A stretch of 64,000 bases of DNA. Origin: Bdellovibrionales bacterium (lineage in GTDB: Bacteria > Bdellovibrionota > Bdellovibrionia > Bdellovibrionales > JAMPXM01). The position numbers and the translations under genes were made by a program. Below, one piece after another: positions 1 through 8,265 of the stretch. Every line of letters begins with the position of its first letter. The stretch's first letter is position 1. Below the pieces are notes generated by a model. The model did no database searches. It was not told the DNA's origin and worked only from the letters and a program-made list of their open reading frames with translations. The stretch is taken from contig JADJOF010000002.1 in NCBI GenBank assembly GCA_016713885.1, positions 310,001 to 374,000 on the forward strand, given 5' to 3'.

Positions 1-318
1 TGTGCCGAGTGATTTTGACAGCGCAATCGAGACGGTGACGCCAAGCGGGCGGCCTCCCATCGCGGCGATGTCTGAGAGGCACCGCGCCAATGCCTTGTGG
101 CCGATGTCGGCTGGAGACAAAAGATCTCCGCCCCAGTGCTGCCCTTCGAGCATCATGTCGGAGCACATCAGGAGCGGGCGTCCCGAGGGGAAGACCGCGG
201 CCGCGTCGTCGCCAACACCGAGGAGCGTCTGTGGCGTGTGGGTCTTGTGGCACCACGTCGTGATCTTTTGAATGAGAATGTTCTCTTGTCCGCTTGTATC
301 TTCCACTGGTATCTCCAT
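1..318 (-). CDS. thiL: thiamine-monophosphate kinase, N-terminal part (runs off the window)
   Basis: Reading the minus strand from the ATG at 318 gives an open frame that continues past base 1. It contains GVGDDAA at about residue 33 and, further on, LSDIAAMG, both hallmarks of ThiL, which phosphorylates thiamine monophosphate to thiamine diphosphate using ATP. The DD and D residues are the Mg-ATP ligands known for this family. Only about 106 residues are visible. It is divergent from pdxH, and the two 5' ends are only a few bases apart, so their promoters must lie inside each other's coding sequence or one start is further downstream. Confidence 0.85.
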   Translation of the reverse strand, partial: MEIPVEDTSGQENILIQKITTWCHKTHTPQTLLGVGDDAAAVFPSGRPLLMCSDMMLEGQHWGGDLLSPADIGHKALARCLSDIAAMGGRPLGVTVSIALSKSLGT

Positions 319-323
319 TGGAT

Positions 324-980
324 ATGTCGACCCCATCACCGTCAATGTCTATGCTTCCTCTTCGCGAGGGAATTCTTGAACTCCCAGCTGACCCCATTGC
401 AGGTGTCGAGGCTTGGCTCGTCGAGGCCCAGCGTGCTGGCCTGCCTGAGCCAACGGCCATGAACTTGGCGACGGTGACCAGTGAGGGACGGCCGCAATCG
501 CGAATCGTTCTTTTAAAGGGTGTGACGACATCGCCAACCGGTTTTCGCGGATTTGAGTTTTTCACGAATTATCAAAGTCCGAAGTCGCGGCAGATTCTGA
601 TGACACCGTATGCGGCTTTGAATTTTCACTGGGTTGCGATGCGCCGGCAGATTCGCATTGAAGGCGTCATTGAGAAGCTGACACCGGCCGAGTCGGAGCG
701 CTATTTTCAGTCGCGTCCGCGCGAGAGCCGCGTTGGAGCTTGGTCGTCGCCGCAATCAGAATTCATTCCAGACCGCAAGCATCTTGAGCAGCTGGTGCAA
801 GAGGCAAAGAAGCGTTTCGGCGACACAGGGGAGGTGCCATGTCCTCCGTTCTGGGGCGGGTGGCGCGTAGTGCCGGACCGCATTGAGTTTTGGGAAGAGC
901 GTCCCTTTCGCCTGCATGAGCGCTTTGAGTTTCGTTTGAATGACGCCGGAGTTTGGGTGAAGTCGCGCCTGGCTCCCTAG
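324..980 (+). CDS. pdxH: pyridoxamine 5'-phosphate oxidase
   Basis: FMN-dependent oxidase that converts pyridoxine or pyridoxamine 5'-phosphate to pyridoxal 5'-phosphate in the cytoplasm, with O2 as acceptor. The 218-residue product is normal length. It shows the family blocks ATVTSEGRPQSRIVLLKG (FMN site), FFTNYQSPKS, the segment RESRVGAWSS and the C-terminal RPFRLHERFEF with the terminal VKSRLAP. A TTG at 294 and ATGs at 345 and 351 are in the same frame; 324 is chosen because it avoids overlap with divergent thiL, but 345 fits the family alignment equally well. Confidence 0.93.
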   Translation: MSTPSPSMSMLPLREGILELPADPIAGVEAWLVEAQRAGLPEPTAMNLATVTSEGRPQSRIVLLKGVTTSPTGFRGFEFFTNYQSPKSRQILMTPYAALNFHWVAMRRQIRIEGVIEKLTPAESERYFQSRPRESRVGAWSSPQSEFIPDRKHLEQLVQEAKKRFGDTGEVPCPPFWGGWRVVPDRIEFWEERPFRLHERFEFRLNDAGVWVKSRLAP

Positions 981-985
981 GGCGA

Positions 986-1324
986 TCAGCCCGGCGGCCA
1001 ACCGAGTCCGCGGCCGCCGAGAATGTGAATGTGTAAATGAAATACCGACTGACCGCCGTCGCGATTGGTATTCACCACAAGGCGATAACCGTTCTCAGCA
1101 AGGCCGAGGCTCTTGGCGATGTCTGAGGCTTTGATCATCATGTGCCCCATGAGATCTTGGTCATCCGAAGCGAGTTCAGCCATCGAGCGAATAAACTTTT
1201 TGGGAATGAGAAGAATGTGTACCGGCGCTTGCGGATTCACATCGTGAAAGGCAAGGCAGCGGTCATCCTCGTATGCAATTTTTGCTGGAATTTCTCGATT
1301 GATGATTTTGGTGAAAATGGTCAT
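986..1324 (-). CDS. HIT-family (histidine triad) nucleotide hydrolase
   Basis: Small cytoplasmic HIT protein of 112 residues, likely an Hint/HinT-type purine nucleoside phosphoramidase. The N-terminus TIFTKIINREIPAKI is typical of the branch, and the catalytic triad motif HLHIHILGG lies near the C-terminus. The start at 1324 is preceded by a GGAG ribosome site (complement of 1333-1337). It lies 26 bases downstream of the FecR-like gene in the same direction, so the two may be cotranscribed. The protein is slightly short after the triad (ends RGLGWPPG), as in other Hint proteins. Confidence 0.9.
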   Translation of the reverse strand: MTIFTKIINREIPAKIAYEDDRCLAFHDVNPQAPVHILLIPKKFIRSMAELASDDQDLMGHMMIKASDIAKSLGLAENGYRLVVNTNRDGGQSVFHLHIHILGGRGLGWPPG

Positions 1325-1350
1325 CGCATTTTTCTCCTGAGCTATCGACT

Positions 1351-2583
1351 CTAGTAAAATTGTAACATGAGCCCAAGGTGAACGAGCAATCCAAAGGTGC
1401 TGACGCTCCATGGTTCGTTGGTGAAGTCGCCGGTGGCTGAGTTATTCATGGAGTTGGCATTGAGGTTTTCTTTTGCGCCGCGAGCGAGACTCTGGGTGAC
1501 GTGGAGTTCGGCTGAAGAGTAAAACGCGAACCAGCGAAGACCACGGGGAGTAAGGACCGCGTCGAGGCCGAGGGCCGCAGAGAGCGAATGGAATTCGATG
1601 CGTTCGGAGCGGTAGTAGGACTGACTGGGGTAGGAGACGTCGGTCTTTGGCTGTTCGCGGCCAAAGCCAAGTCGAAAAAATGGTGACCACCAGCGTTCAT
1701 GTGAAAAGCGGATGCCCACTTCGCCGCCCAAAAAATCGGTTCGAGTGCGGCTGGTGTTGGGCGCTGTTGGACCGTAGGACTCTTGGTCATTGTTGCGATA
1801 GTGAAGCATGGCGATGATGGAGCTGTCGCCCCAGCGAGTCTGCACTTGTGCGCGCACGCCGTCGACGGAATTGCCACGGCTATCGAGGTAGGACTGATCA
1901 AAGATGGTATCGGAACCTCCGAACTCGGGACCGATGGCGATGCGAAGCCACGGTGTCGACGGTGGCTCAGGGATGCGCGTGCTTTCAGCCATGAGTTTGC
2001 GGGCATCGTGAAACTCGTACGGCGTTTTTTCGTCGGTTTTCTCCCAAGTGCGACGGCGAGAGTCGAAGTGGTAAACGGAGTCGCTGCTGAGCGGCAAGTT
2101 GAGAGGGCTAACCTGCACGACTCCGCGTGGGGCGAGAACTTTGGAGCCGTCGAAAAAGACCTCAGAGTCCGCCGCGAGACTGACCTTGGCGCCTTTATAC
2201 AAGAATTCGCAAGGAGTCGCTTTGGCGGCGATCGCGCGTAGGGCTTCCGAGCGAAGCTTCCAAGGCTCTCCCTCGAGGGGTGGAGAAATGACGGCCTTCT
2301 CGCGATCCGCAAAGAGAGCGATCAAGCATCCGTTGCGAAGCTGAACCTTGGCGATATGGCCACGGCGCGGACTCAGTTCGATGCGATCGCCCTCGTAGAG
2401 TGGGTCGCGAAAATGGAGGGGGACCGTGCGACCACTGGCTTCGAGTCGATTGAAGTCGCCATTTTCATAGAGGACAAAGCCGCGCCACGGGATGACGCGA
2501 GGAGGGGGCTCGTGGGCATCGGTGGCCCAGGCGGATGTGGCAAATGCAAGTCCGAGCAAGAGAGTTTGGGCGTGCCGAATCAT
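1351..2583 (-). CDS. FecR-like domain plus outer-membrane beta-barrel-like protein
   Basis: A 410-residue exported protein. Residues 1-20 form a signal peptide ending SAWA. Residues about 40-170 look like a FecR-type domain: a stretch on damaging or polarising environment (LYEGDRIELSPRRG, VQLRNGCLIALF, LAADSEVFFDG, LAPRGVVQV). The C-terminal 200 residues alternate polar and hydrophobic residues (IAIGPEFGG, VQTRWGDSSIIAMLHYR, GGEVGIRFS, FFRLGFG) and end in LMLQFY, a terminal aromatic as in outer-membrane barrels. No TonB or sigma-factor partner is next to it, so a FecI-FecR signalling role is not supported. Function unknown. Confidence 0.6.
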   Translation of the reverse strand: MIRHAQTLLLGLAFATSAWATDAHEPPPRVIPWRGFVLYENGDFNRLEASGRTVPLHFRDPLYEGDRIELSPRRGHIAKVQLRNGCLIALFADREKAVISPPLEGEPWKLRSEALRAIAAKATPCEFLYKGAKVSLAADSEVFFDGSKVLAPRGVVQVSPLNLPLSSDSVYHFDSRRRTWEKTDEKTPYEFHDARKLMAESTRIPEPPSTPWLRIAIGPEFGGSDTIFDQSYLDSRGNSVDGVRAQVQTRWGDSSIIAMLHYRNNDQESYGPTAPNTSRTRTDFLGGEVGIRFSHERWWSPFFRLGFGREQPKTDVSYPSQSYYRSERIEFHSLSAALGLDAVLTPRGLRWFAFYSSAELHVTQSLARGAKENLNANSMNNSATGDFTNEPWSVSTFGLLVHLGLMLQFY

Positions 2584-2602
2584 GCCTTCAGTTTAAAGAG
2601 GT

Positions 2603-2854
2603 TCAGCGGCGCTTGTCATGATCGAGTGATGCCACTTTGCGTAACCCGGACTCGAGCGTCTGGCGCTGGGAGTGCTGGAGTGGCATCTGTGAAAATGAGC
2701 GCAGAGTCTCGCGCTGCTCCTCGATAAAACTCGCATACTCGCTTGCGACGTGCTCGTCAGCCGGGTGACGTTTGCGCCAGAGCTCCCAGGCGTCAATCCG
2801 ACGATTTTCAAGCTCAAGCGCGGCCTGGGTTAGGCGTTGAAGGTCGAGTTTCAC
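2603..2854 (-). CDS. uncharacterised 83-residue protein
   Basis: I do not recognise the family. The product is hydrophilic, highly charged and predicted helical, with no signal peptide or membrane segment. Its ATG overlaps the stop of the upstream membrane protein gene by four bases (ATGA, 2851-2854), which points to translational coupling and a joint function with it. Confidence 0.55.
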   Translation of the reverse strand: MKLDLQRLTQAALELENRRIDAWELWRKRHPADEHVASEYASFIEEQRETLRSFSQMPLQHSQRQTLESGLRKVASLDHDKRR

Positions 2855-3480
2855 GGACTCGATGAAGGCTTTTGCATGTTTGGAGATGTTCCGTCGCTAA
2901 AGTATTGCAGAGAAACCAACTCAGCCTCAATCCATGGTCGTTGCTTGCCCCAGAAGATTTCGTTTGAATTGAGAATGGACGGATCTTCTTGGCTGACCAT
3001 GACGTCGAGTGTGCGTTGCTGGCTATCGAGCAGGGTTGCGCGCGCACGATGAACAGTTTCGAGGAGCTTCAGAACACGAATTTGATGATCGAGCTGCTTT
3101 GCGAGTGTGCGATCATCGGCGGTTAGTTTGGCCGAGCTATGACTGTACTCATCTTTGAAACGATCGGAAAGTCGGCGTAGCCGCGCTTGCGAAAATTCAG
3201 CGAGTTGAGCGATTGCGACGTCGTCATCGCGGGGATTGGTGACTTCTGGGGTACTCTGGGAGTTCGCCACTCTGGCAATGTGGCTTGAAAAATCATTGCT
3301 GATCGCTTGGCGCTCAGCTCGGATGTTTTCGCGCCATTTGGTCACATCGAACTGTTCGATCGCGGGACTGCGTGCCATGGCCGTGGAGCGTGGTGGCTGT
3401 TGTTCTGAGAGGGCATACGCTCCAGCGGCGACGACGATCGCGAAGAAGATGATCCAGTAGCGGAGCCGGAGTATCGACAT
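2851..3480 (-). CDS. uncharacterised single-pass membrane protein
   Basis: A 209-residue protein with one N-terminal membrane segment (residues about 8-24, YWIIFFAIVVAAGAYAL) followed by a charged, probably coiled-coil periplasmic or cytoplasmic body rich in R, E, Q and D. No catalytic motif is visible. First gene of a two-gene unit with the 83-residue gene at 2603-2854; divergent from the exported protein at 3702, with 221 bases between them in which I see no gene. Confidence 0.6.
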   Translation of the reverse strand: MSILRLRYWIIFFAIVVAAGAYALSEQQPPRSTAMARSPAIEQFDVTKWRENIRAERQAISNDFSSHIARVANSQSTPEVTNPRDDDVAIAQLAEFSQARLRRLSDRFKDEYSHSSAKLTADDRTLAKQLDHQIRVLKLLETVHRARATLLDSQQRTLDVMVSQEDPSILNSNEIFWGKQRPWIEAELVSLQYFSDGTSPNMQKPSSSP

Positions 3481-3701
3481 AGGTTCTATGAGTTTCGCAT
3501 GTGACTTCGGAGTTGTCTGAAAAACGTCGAACCTTTTCGCAGTTGAGACGGTACTTGTATCGGATTGAGACAGTGTCAGATTTACCAGATCGAATTGAAG
3601 GAAAGTGAGCCATGGCTACTTCAAGTGCGATAGGCGTTGTTTGGCGCAAGTTCAGCTTGGACGTCGAATTGCTCTAAGGAAGGGGGTTCCAGGAGGGGCT
3701 C

Positions 3702-4364
3702 ATGACGAAAGTGAAACGCGACAGATGGGTACGGTTAACGGTGTTTGTTCTCGGTTTTGCTTTTTGTGCTATTGGTGCTGAGGCGAGTCCAGAGAAAATG
3801 ACGGTCGCATTGCAACGAACCATCGATGCCGAAACGGGGTCGCCTGTCTATTTGCCCGAGAATCCATCCGGCGAAGTTGATATCACGTTTGCAGAGTCGA
3901 GCTTGGTTTTAAAATACACGGATCGCGCGGGCGCGACGAAGACGACTCGAATCTTCTTTGATGCCTTGCAGCTGTCGGGAGAGTCAGGACTTGTTGAGTC
4001 GACTCCGGTTAACGATGAAATTAAACGACAGTTTGAGAGTGTCGGCGCGCAACAGGCACGGCAGTTTATAAAGATGTCTGCCGCAAAGGCCGGACAAAGT
4101 GGTCAAACTCTGATGCTGTATTTTGACTCATCGAAGAAAGTGGGATTCCTCAATCAGAATTTTGTCGCTGGGGATGTTCATGTACTCAATGGTGCTCAGA
4201 GCTGGACGTTGCGAACCGCGGCCTTGAGAATAATCTCCACCGCGATCTATCAGCAGAACGCGAAGATGGAGCGTTCGGCACCGATCGGCTTTACCGCTGG
4301 GTCATTCGGCACGCAGAGAACGTGTCGCGAACTGTTCACCTCAGCGCCGCAGGCGGCGCAGTAG
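3702..4364 (+). CDS. uncharacterised exported protein
   Basis: A 220-residue protein with a signal peptide (positively charged MTKVKRDRWVR, hydrophobic TVFVLGFAFCAIG, cleavage near EAS). The mature part is mixed alpha/beta with no motif I can name. The ATG at 3702 has a GGAGG-like site just upstream (CCAGGAGGGG, about 3689-3698). Its last 24 bases overlap, tail to tail, the end of the membrane-protein gene on the other strand. Confidence 0.65.
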   Translation: MTKVKRDRWVRLTVFVLGFAFCAIGAEASPEKMTVALQRTIDAETGSPVYLPENPSGEVDITFAESSLVLKYTDRAGATKTTRIFFDALQLSGESGLVESTPVNDEIKRQFESVGAQQARQFIKMSAAKAGQSGQTLMLYFDSSKKVGFLNQNFVAGDVHVLNGAQSWTLRTAALRIISTAIYQQNAKMERSAPIGFTAGSFGTQRTCRELFTSAPQAAQ

Positions 4365-4994
4365 AGCGAATGTCGTCCAGGTCGACGACAAAATGATGAT
4401 CGGCGGTGCTGAGCCGAACCACATGGCGGGGCACCACGGACCGACGGCTTTTCGGTAGTACGCGGCGTAGATGACGATTCCCGTCAAAGCGGCGATGGCA
4501 AGATTTGACGAGTTCATGGCGGGGTTGGGCAATTTGCCGTCATTGACGGCGCATCCAACAAAGCTCGCAATTTCCTGTGCCTGTTGATAGGCCTCCTCGC
4601 GACTCATGACCCAGTGGCCGGTGCCTAGGCGTTCGCCATTTTTAAGAATGAGCGTGAGAAAGTAGAACTCCGTATTTGAGCTGGGCCGCCCGATGCGCGC
4701 AACACCGATCCGTTCGATATCGGAAAAAGGAATGTGGCGCTTGCGTGACTCAAAGAGGTTCTTTGCAAGTTGTCGAACTTGCTGTCGCTCACGATCAAAT
4801 TCAGTGGTGACTTGTTCGTTGAATGTGAGTGCTGCTGCTCCAAGGAACAGCAGAAGATAGCCAAGCCACAGCGCCGCACTCTGATTGCTGTCGAGTGGTG
4901 TGACGTCGTGGAGCTTCCATACGAAAAGCGCTCCGACCAGCGAGAGACCTATCGCGAGAATGATATTTTTTCTTCGATTGGATTGAATCGTCAT
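4341..4994 (-). CDS. uncharacterised membrane protein with PH-like soluble domain
   Basis: A 217-residue protein from the ATG at 4994 (an upstream ATG at 5093 would run into the promoter of the divergent gene). Two membrane segments occur at about residues 11-30 and 43-60, a soluble middle (RQLAKNLFESRKRHIPFSDIERIGV, then a beta-rich stretch) resembles bacterial PH-like domains, and a hydrophobic pair occurs near the C-terminus. Function unknown. Convergent with the exported protein gene at 3702-4364. Confidence 0.6.
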   Translation of the reverse strand: MTIQSNRRKNIILAIGLSLVGALFVWKLHDVTPLDSNQSAALWLGYLLLFLGAAALTFNEQVTTEFDRERQQVRQLAKNLFESRKRHIPFSDIERIGVARIGRPSSNTEFYFLTLILKNGERLGTGHWVMSREEAYQQAQEIASFVGCAVNDGKLPNPAMNSSNLAIAALTGIVIYAAYYRKAVGPWCPAMWFGSAPPIIILSSTWTTFALLRRLRR

Positions 4995-5077
4995 CGGTGT
5001 TGTTATTTTTCTGACTGTGACGACGATTGTCGAGCGTTCATCATGGGCTCGACGAATGGCTGGTGAGAATTTGAAAG

Positions 5078-5722
5078 ATGGGCCAAAATGCAACGCGCAA
5101 TGACCGATTCCGTGGCTCAGCGATCTGCTTTTGTGGCTTAATTATTCATATGGTGCAGGTGGATGTCTTTTGGTCCTATGGCCTCAATGCTGGATTGGCG
5201 ATCGCCGCTCAAGGCTCGCTAAGAAATGAAGAGCGTTGGTTTGAGAGCAAATCATTTCTAATGGCCTTGCTTTGGACGGCGGCTTTGTTTGCGCCGTCGG
5301 GAGCATTTTTGCTTTGGATTAATCCGGGTTGGGAAACAATGTTTGTCGCCCAAGATCATGCGTCGATACCGGCTTGGCTAGTGGCGCTGTTTGCGATGAC
5401 GAATGTGACTCAAGGTGTTTTAGGATTTGGAGTGACGGCGCGGTTGATTCGAGCGGGCAAGATGACGGCGGCGTGCTGGCAGGCGCTCGGTGCGCACCTC
5501 GCGATGTTTTTTATCCTGATTGTCGGTTGGGATGGTACTGGCTACCGGCGTTTTTTTTACGCAGGCAACGGAGAACAATGGCATCAGGGGCAGGAGTTTG
5601 CATTTGTCGAGTTTTTTAGTTCGACCATATTCTACTCGCTTCTGGGTCTTGGCGTGATTCTGGTGCCGACCTATATATGGTGTGTACGGTACTTAAAAAG
5701 TCTCTCAATTAAAGTAAATTGA
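5078..5722 (+). CDS. uncharacterised multi-pass membrane protein
   Basis: A 214-residue integral membrane protein with about five hydrophobic segments (starting CFCGLIIHMVQVDVFW, then FLMALLWTAALFAPSGAFLL, WLVALFAMTNVTQGVLGFG, ALGAHLAMFFILIVGW and FYSLLGLGVILVPTYIWCV). The ATG at 5078 is preferred to the internal ATG at 5150 because the first hydrophobic segment begins upstream of 5150. No family recognised. The lipoprotein gene at 5739 follows after 16 bases and is likely in the same transcript. Confidence 0.65.
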   Translation: MGQNATRNDRFRGSAICFCGLIIHMVQVDVFWSYGLNAGLAIAAQGSLRNEERWFESKSFLMALLWTAALFAPSGAFLLWINPGWETMFVAQDHASIPAWLVALFAMTNVTQGVLGFGVTARLIRAGKMTAACWQALGAHLAMFFILIVGWDGTGYRRFFYAGNGEQWHQGQEFAFVEFFSSTIFYSLLGLGVILVPTYIWCVRYLKSLSIKVN

Positions 5723-5738
5723 ATAACCCCGGGAGGTT

Positions 5739-6179
5739 GTGGTGAAGATATTGGTTTTGGCAACAGTAGCGGCGATGGTTGTCGCTGGCTGTGCATCGAC
5801 AGGTGGGCAATCAGCAGAACATGGCGCAACAGCACGGAACCCGAGTGCGATCCCGGCGGACTCGTGCTACTCGGACCCCGCGGCTTCTGCGATTCCGATG
5901 GACCTGAGTGTATTCTCTTACAATCTCAATCCCGGTGACGGCCACGACCAGCCTGAGGTTGGCTTTTACAATCAGATGATGAACTTTGAGTCGATCGACG
6001 CCGATATCTGCAAACTCGGCAAAATGGTTGCTGCGCGACGCAAACCCAAAGGCTGGTCAGTCGAATGTGGCGATGATTTCAGTGACCCACGGTGCGCGCT
6101 CAAAGGCGTTTATCACCTGCCATGCAGAAAAAATGGGGATCGATCTGCGCTGCGATTCCAGCCGAACTGGAAATTCTGA
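5739..6179 (+). CDS. small lipoprotein of unknown function
   Basis: Starts with GTG behind a clear GGGAGG ribosome site (5731-5736). The N-terminus LATVAAMVVAGC is a lipoprotein signal with Cys at about residue 18. The mature 128 residues contain several Cys and are otherwise unrecognised. The C-terminal 25 residues are uncertain: a second frame from about 6112 to 6225 encodes a Cys-rich, more natural-looking end (ITCHAEKMGIDLRCD...), so the real protein may continue there if an indel is present. A terminator follows at 6256. Confidence 0.65.
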   Translation: MVKILVLATVAAMVVAGCASTGGQSAEHGATARNPSAIPADSCYSDPAASAIPMDLSVFSYNLNPGDGHDQPEVGFYNQMMNFESIDADICKLGKMVAARRKPKGWSVECGDDFSDPRCALKGVYHLPCRKNGDRSALRFQPNWKF

Positions 6180-6255
6180 GAATTGTTTTGTTTACGGTCT
6201 CCTTGAGGGATCGAGCTGTCGCTAATTGATAAGCGCGTCCGCAGAACTTTAAGAG

Positions 6256-6278
6256 GCGACCTTCGGGTCGCTTTTTTT
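6256..6278 (+). terminator. rho-independent terminator after the lipoprotein gene
   Basis: Perfect 6-bp stem GCGACC/GGTCGC with a TTCG tetraloop followed by seven T residues. It ends the transcript carrying the lipoprotein at 5739. Confidence 0.9.
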
Positions 6279-6377
6279 GTTTATGCGCCGGTCTGTTTCA
6301 TACTGAGACATTTACGGGACATTCTCATCAGCATCGTTTTCTCTTGCCTCGAACTATCCTGTTTTTCGGGGGACACA

Positions 6378-7334
6378 ATGAGAATGAAGAGTTTGATGAT
6401 GCCGGCGCTTTTACTGAGCACAGTTGTTTTACTGGCGGCTTGCGCGCCTGGATTTTCAGTCGAAGCCGGAGGCAGCATAGCGCCGCCGCCAGATGAACCT
6501 GGTCGTGACGCCACCGGCGGCGGAGGGGCTTCTACGCCTGTATCTGACGAGCAGAAGAGTCGTTGTCAGAGCGAAACGCACTGTGTTCACGATCAGATGC
6601 CACTGTGGTCACAGGCCGACGGTTCAACGGTTGGCGTATTGAGAGACGGCAAAGTCGTGATTGAAACTCTGAACGTGAATGGCGCTGCGGTTCCGCTTAT
6701 TCCGTATATTCAGAGTCAGGGTTACTCGAATGTGAAGGGCGATCCGGGATGGTGTGGCGCGGTGTCGTTCGCGATGCTTGCGAAGTCTTGGCAGAAGGAG
6801 CTTGCCGACCGCGGTGAGTCGCTCAAGTTGGCCTCCAATGTTTCATTTTTGGAGGATAGTGATCCGAGCGTCGTGATTTTTAAGACGATGGGGCTTATCG
6901 GAATGCGGCCCGACTTTGGTGTCAGCGCACCGACCGCCCACGAGCAGGCATTGAAGACAATGGCTGCGGCAACTGGCAACGGAAAAGCCGAGATCGCGAT
7001 GCGGATGATGAGCGTGAGTGAGTTTCGCGAGACTTATAAGCGGCCACTTGTGACGTTGGGGATAGGGGCCGCGGCCGCAGGTGGGCACTTTGTCGCACTC
7101 AACGGAACTGACGGTCAGAACTACATCGTCTTTGATCCGTGGGGCGCAAGCTACACAGTGAAGGCGACAAAGGGCACGGTTGAAAAGGACAGCCCCTTGG
7201 GCAAGTACTATGAGTTCTCGCTCTCATATTTGGGTTCAGGGATGAAAACTTTGACCGGAGTAACGTCGGGATTCGTTCCGACATATGGTGCGACAAGTGG
7301 TGTTCTGAACAGCATCCAATTGAGTGGATACTGA
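6378..7334 (+). CDS. lipoprotein with C39-like (papain-fold) peptidase domain
   Basis: A 318-residue lipoprotein: signal LLLSTVVLLAAC with Cys at about residue 22, then a low-complexity Gly/Pro linker. Residues about 115-290 look like a C39-type papain-fold domain: GDPGWCGAVSFAMLAKSW holds the candidate catalytic Cys, GGHFVALNG the His and YIVFDPWG the Asp. Such domains cleave peptides, but several homologues are non-proteolytic, so activity is inferred. The ATG at 6378 follows GGGGGA. The next gene begins eight bases after the stop and is probably cotranscribed. Confidence 0.75.
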   Translation: MRMKSLMMPALLLSTVVLLAACAPGFSVEAGGSIAPPPDEPGRDATGGGGASTPVSDEQKSRCQSETHCVHDQMPLWSQADGSTVGVLRDGKVVIETLNVNGAAVPLIPYIQSQGYSNVKGDPGWCGAVSFAMLAKSWQKELADRGESLKLASNVSFLEDSDPSVVIFKTMGLIGMRPDFGVSAPTAHEQALKTMAAATGNGKAEIAMRMMSVSEFRETYKRPLVTLGIGAAAAGGHFVALNGTDGQNYIVFDPWGASYTVKATKGTVEKDSPLGKYYEFSLSYLGSGMKTLTGVTSGFVPTYGATSGVLNSIQLSGY

Positions 7335-7341
7335 GGTCGAA

Positions 7342-8088
7342 ATGAAAGGCCTGACGCTGCTTGCGGCAACTGGATTCATTCTCGCTTTAACTCTCGTGTT
7401 TGCTTTAAGGGCGAGAGTGATAGCGGGCAAAGACAAGACGGAGAGTGTGCCAGCGGCACCGCTTGCGATATTGAAGGTGCCGATCCCAGTGAGTGATGGG
7501 GTTCATTCGCCATTCCCATCGCCTGAGCGAAAAACGGAGTTGCGCTCTCAGTTCTCGCAGTTAGCACAAGAGAACGTGGCGGTTCGGACGCAGTATGAAT
7601 TGCTGAAGCAGAAGCTTCCCGTGCAGCCGGAGTCCGAGCTTATTGCGATGTACGCCGCGCAGGTTCTGGGGCGAAGTTCTCGGCCGGAGTTTCAAGAGCT
7701 CTACCTTGGATTGATGGGAGAAGTCGCGTTCGAGTCGCCTCGCGTGTTTGATGTCTTGATCGCCTCGGCCGACAAGCTGAGGCAGGATCCTTTCGAGCAT
7801 CAGGTGCTTTTGAACCTGGCTGCGGAGTTGAATGTTCCCCCTCGCGAGAAAGTGCGCCTGATGGGCCCTACGCTTGTGCAGAAGTTTGAGATCAGCGCTC
7901 AGAATGAAGTTTCTGAGCAGTCGGCGTCTCTTGTGATTGCGTTGATTCAACTTCGAAAGGCCGGGGTGGCGTATCAAGATATTGCGCCTTTTGTACAGCG
8001 AGGAATGGAATTCACCAGTAACGATCGGCGTGCAAATGACGAGTTTAGGGTTCGCGTGACGACGTACTATCCAGATGCGGAGTTCTAA
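7342..8088 (+). CDS. uncharacterised membrane-anchored or exported protein
   Basis: A 248-residue product from the ATG at 7342. Residues about 2-22 are hydrophobic (LTLLAATGFILALTLVFAL), acting as signal anchor. The remainder is helical and charged (two helical blocks around SELIAMYAAQVLGRSSRPEF and PREKVRLMGPTLVQKFEIS), perhaps a helical repeat. I recognise no family. Coupled closely to the C39-like lipoprotein gene upstream. Confidence 0.65.
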   Translation: MKGLTLLAATGFILALTLVFALRARVIAGKDKTESVPAAPLAILKVPIPVSDGVHSPFPSPERKTELRSQFSQLAQENVAVRTQYELLKQKLPVQPESELIAMYAAQVLGRSSRPEFQELYLGLMGEVAFESPRVFDVLIASADKLRQDPFEHQVLLNLAAELNVPPREKVRLMGPTLVQKFEISAQNEVSEQSASLVIALIQLRKAGVAYQDIAPFVQRGMEFTSNDRRANDEFRVRVTTYYPDAEF

Positions 8089-8090
8089 AT

Positions 8091-8167
8091 TGGTGGCCCC
8101 GGCTGGACTTGAACCAGCGACCCTCTGCTTAGAAGGCAGATGCTCTATCCAACTGAGCTACGGGACC
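8091..8167 (-). tRNA. trnR: tRNA-Arg (anticodon TCT)
   Basis: The minus strand folds into a complete 77-nt cloverleaf: acceptor GGTCCCG/CGGGGCC (one G-T pair), D arm GCTC...GAGC, anticodon arm TCTGC-CTTCTAA-GCAGA with anticodon TCT (reads AGA/AGG), T arm GCTGG-TTCAAGT-CCAGC, and an encoded 3' CCA. It lies three bases downstream of the end of the plus-strand gene at 8088. Confidence 0.97.
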
Positions 8168-8265
8168 CTATTGTCAGTGCTTGATAAGAAAAAGAGATAC
8201 CGCAGCTTCGCTAGAATGAGAAGCGATGACCACCGGTCATTTGACGCGGCGGTCAGGCGGCAGGC

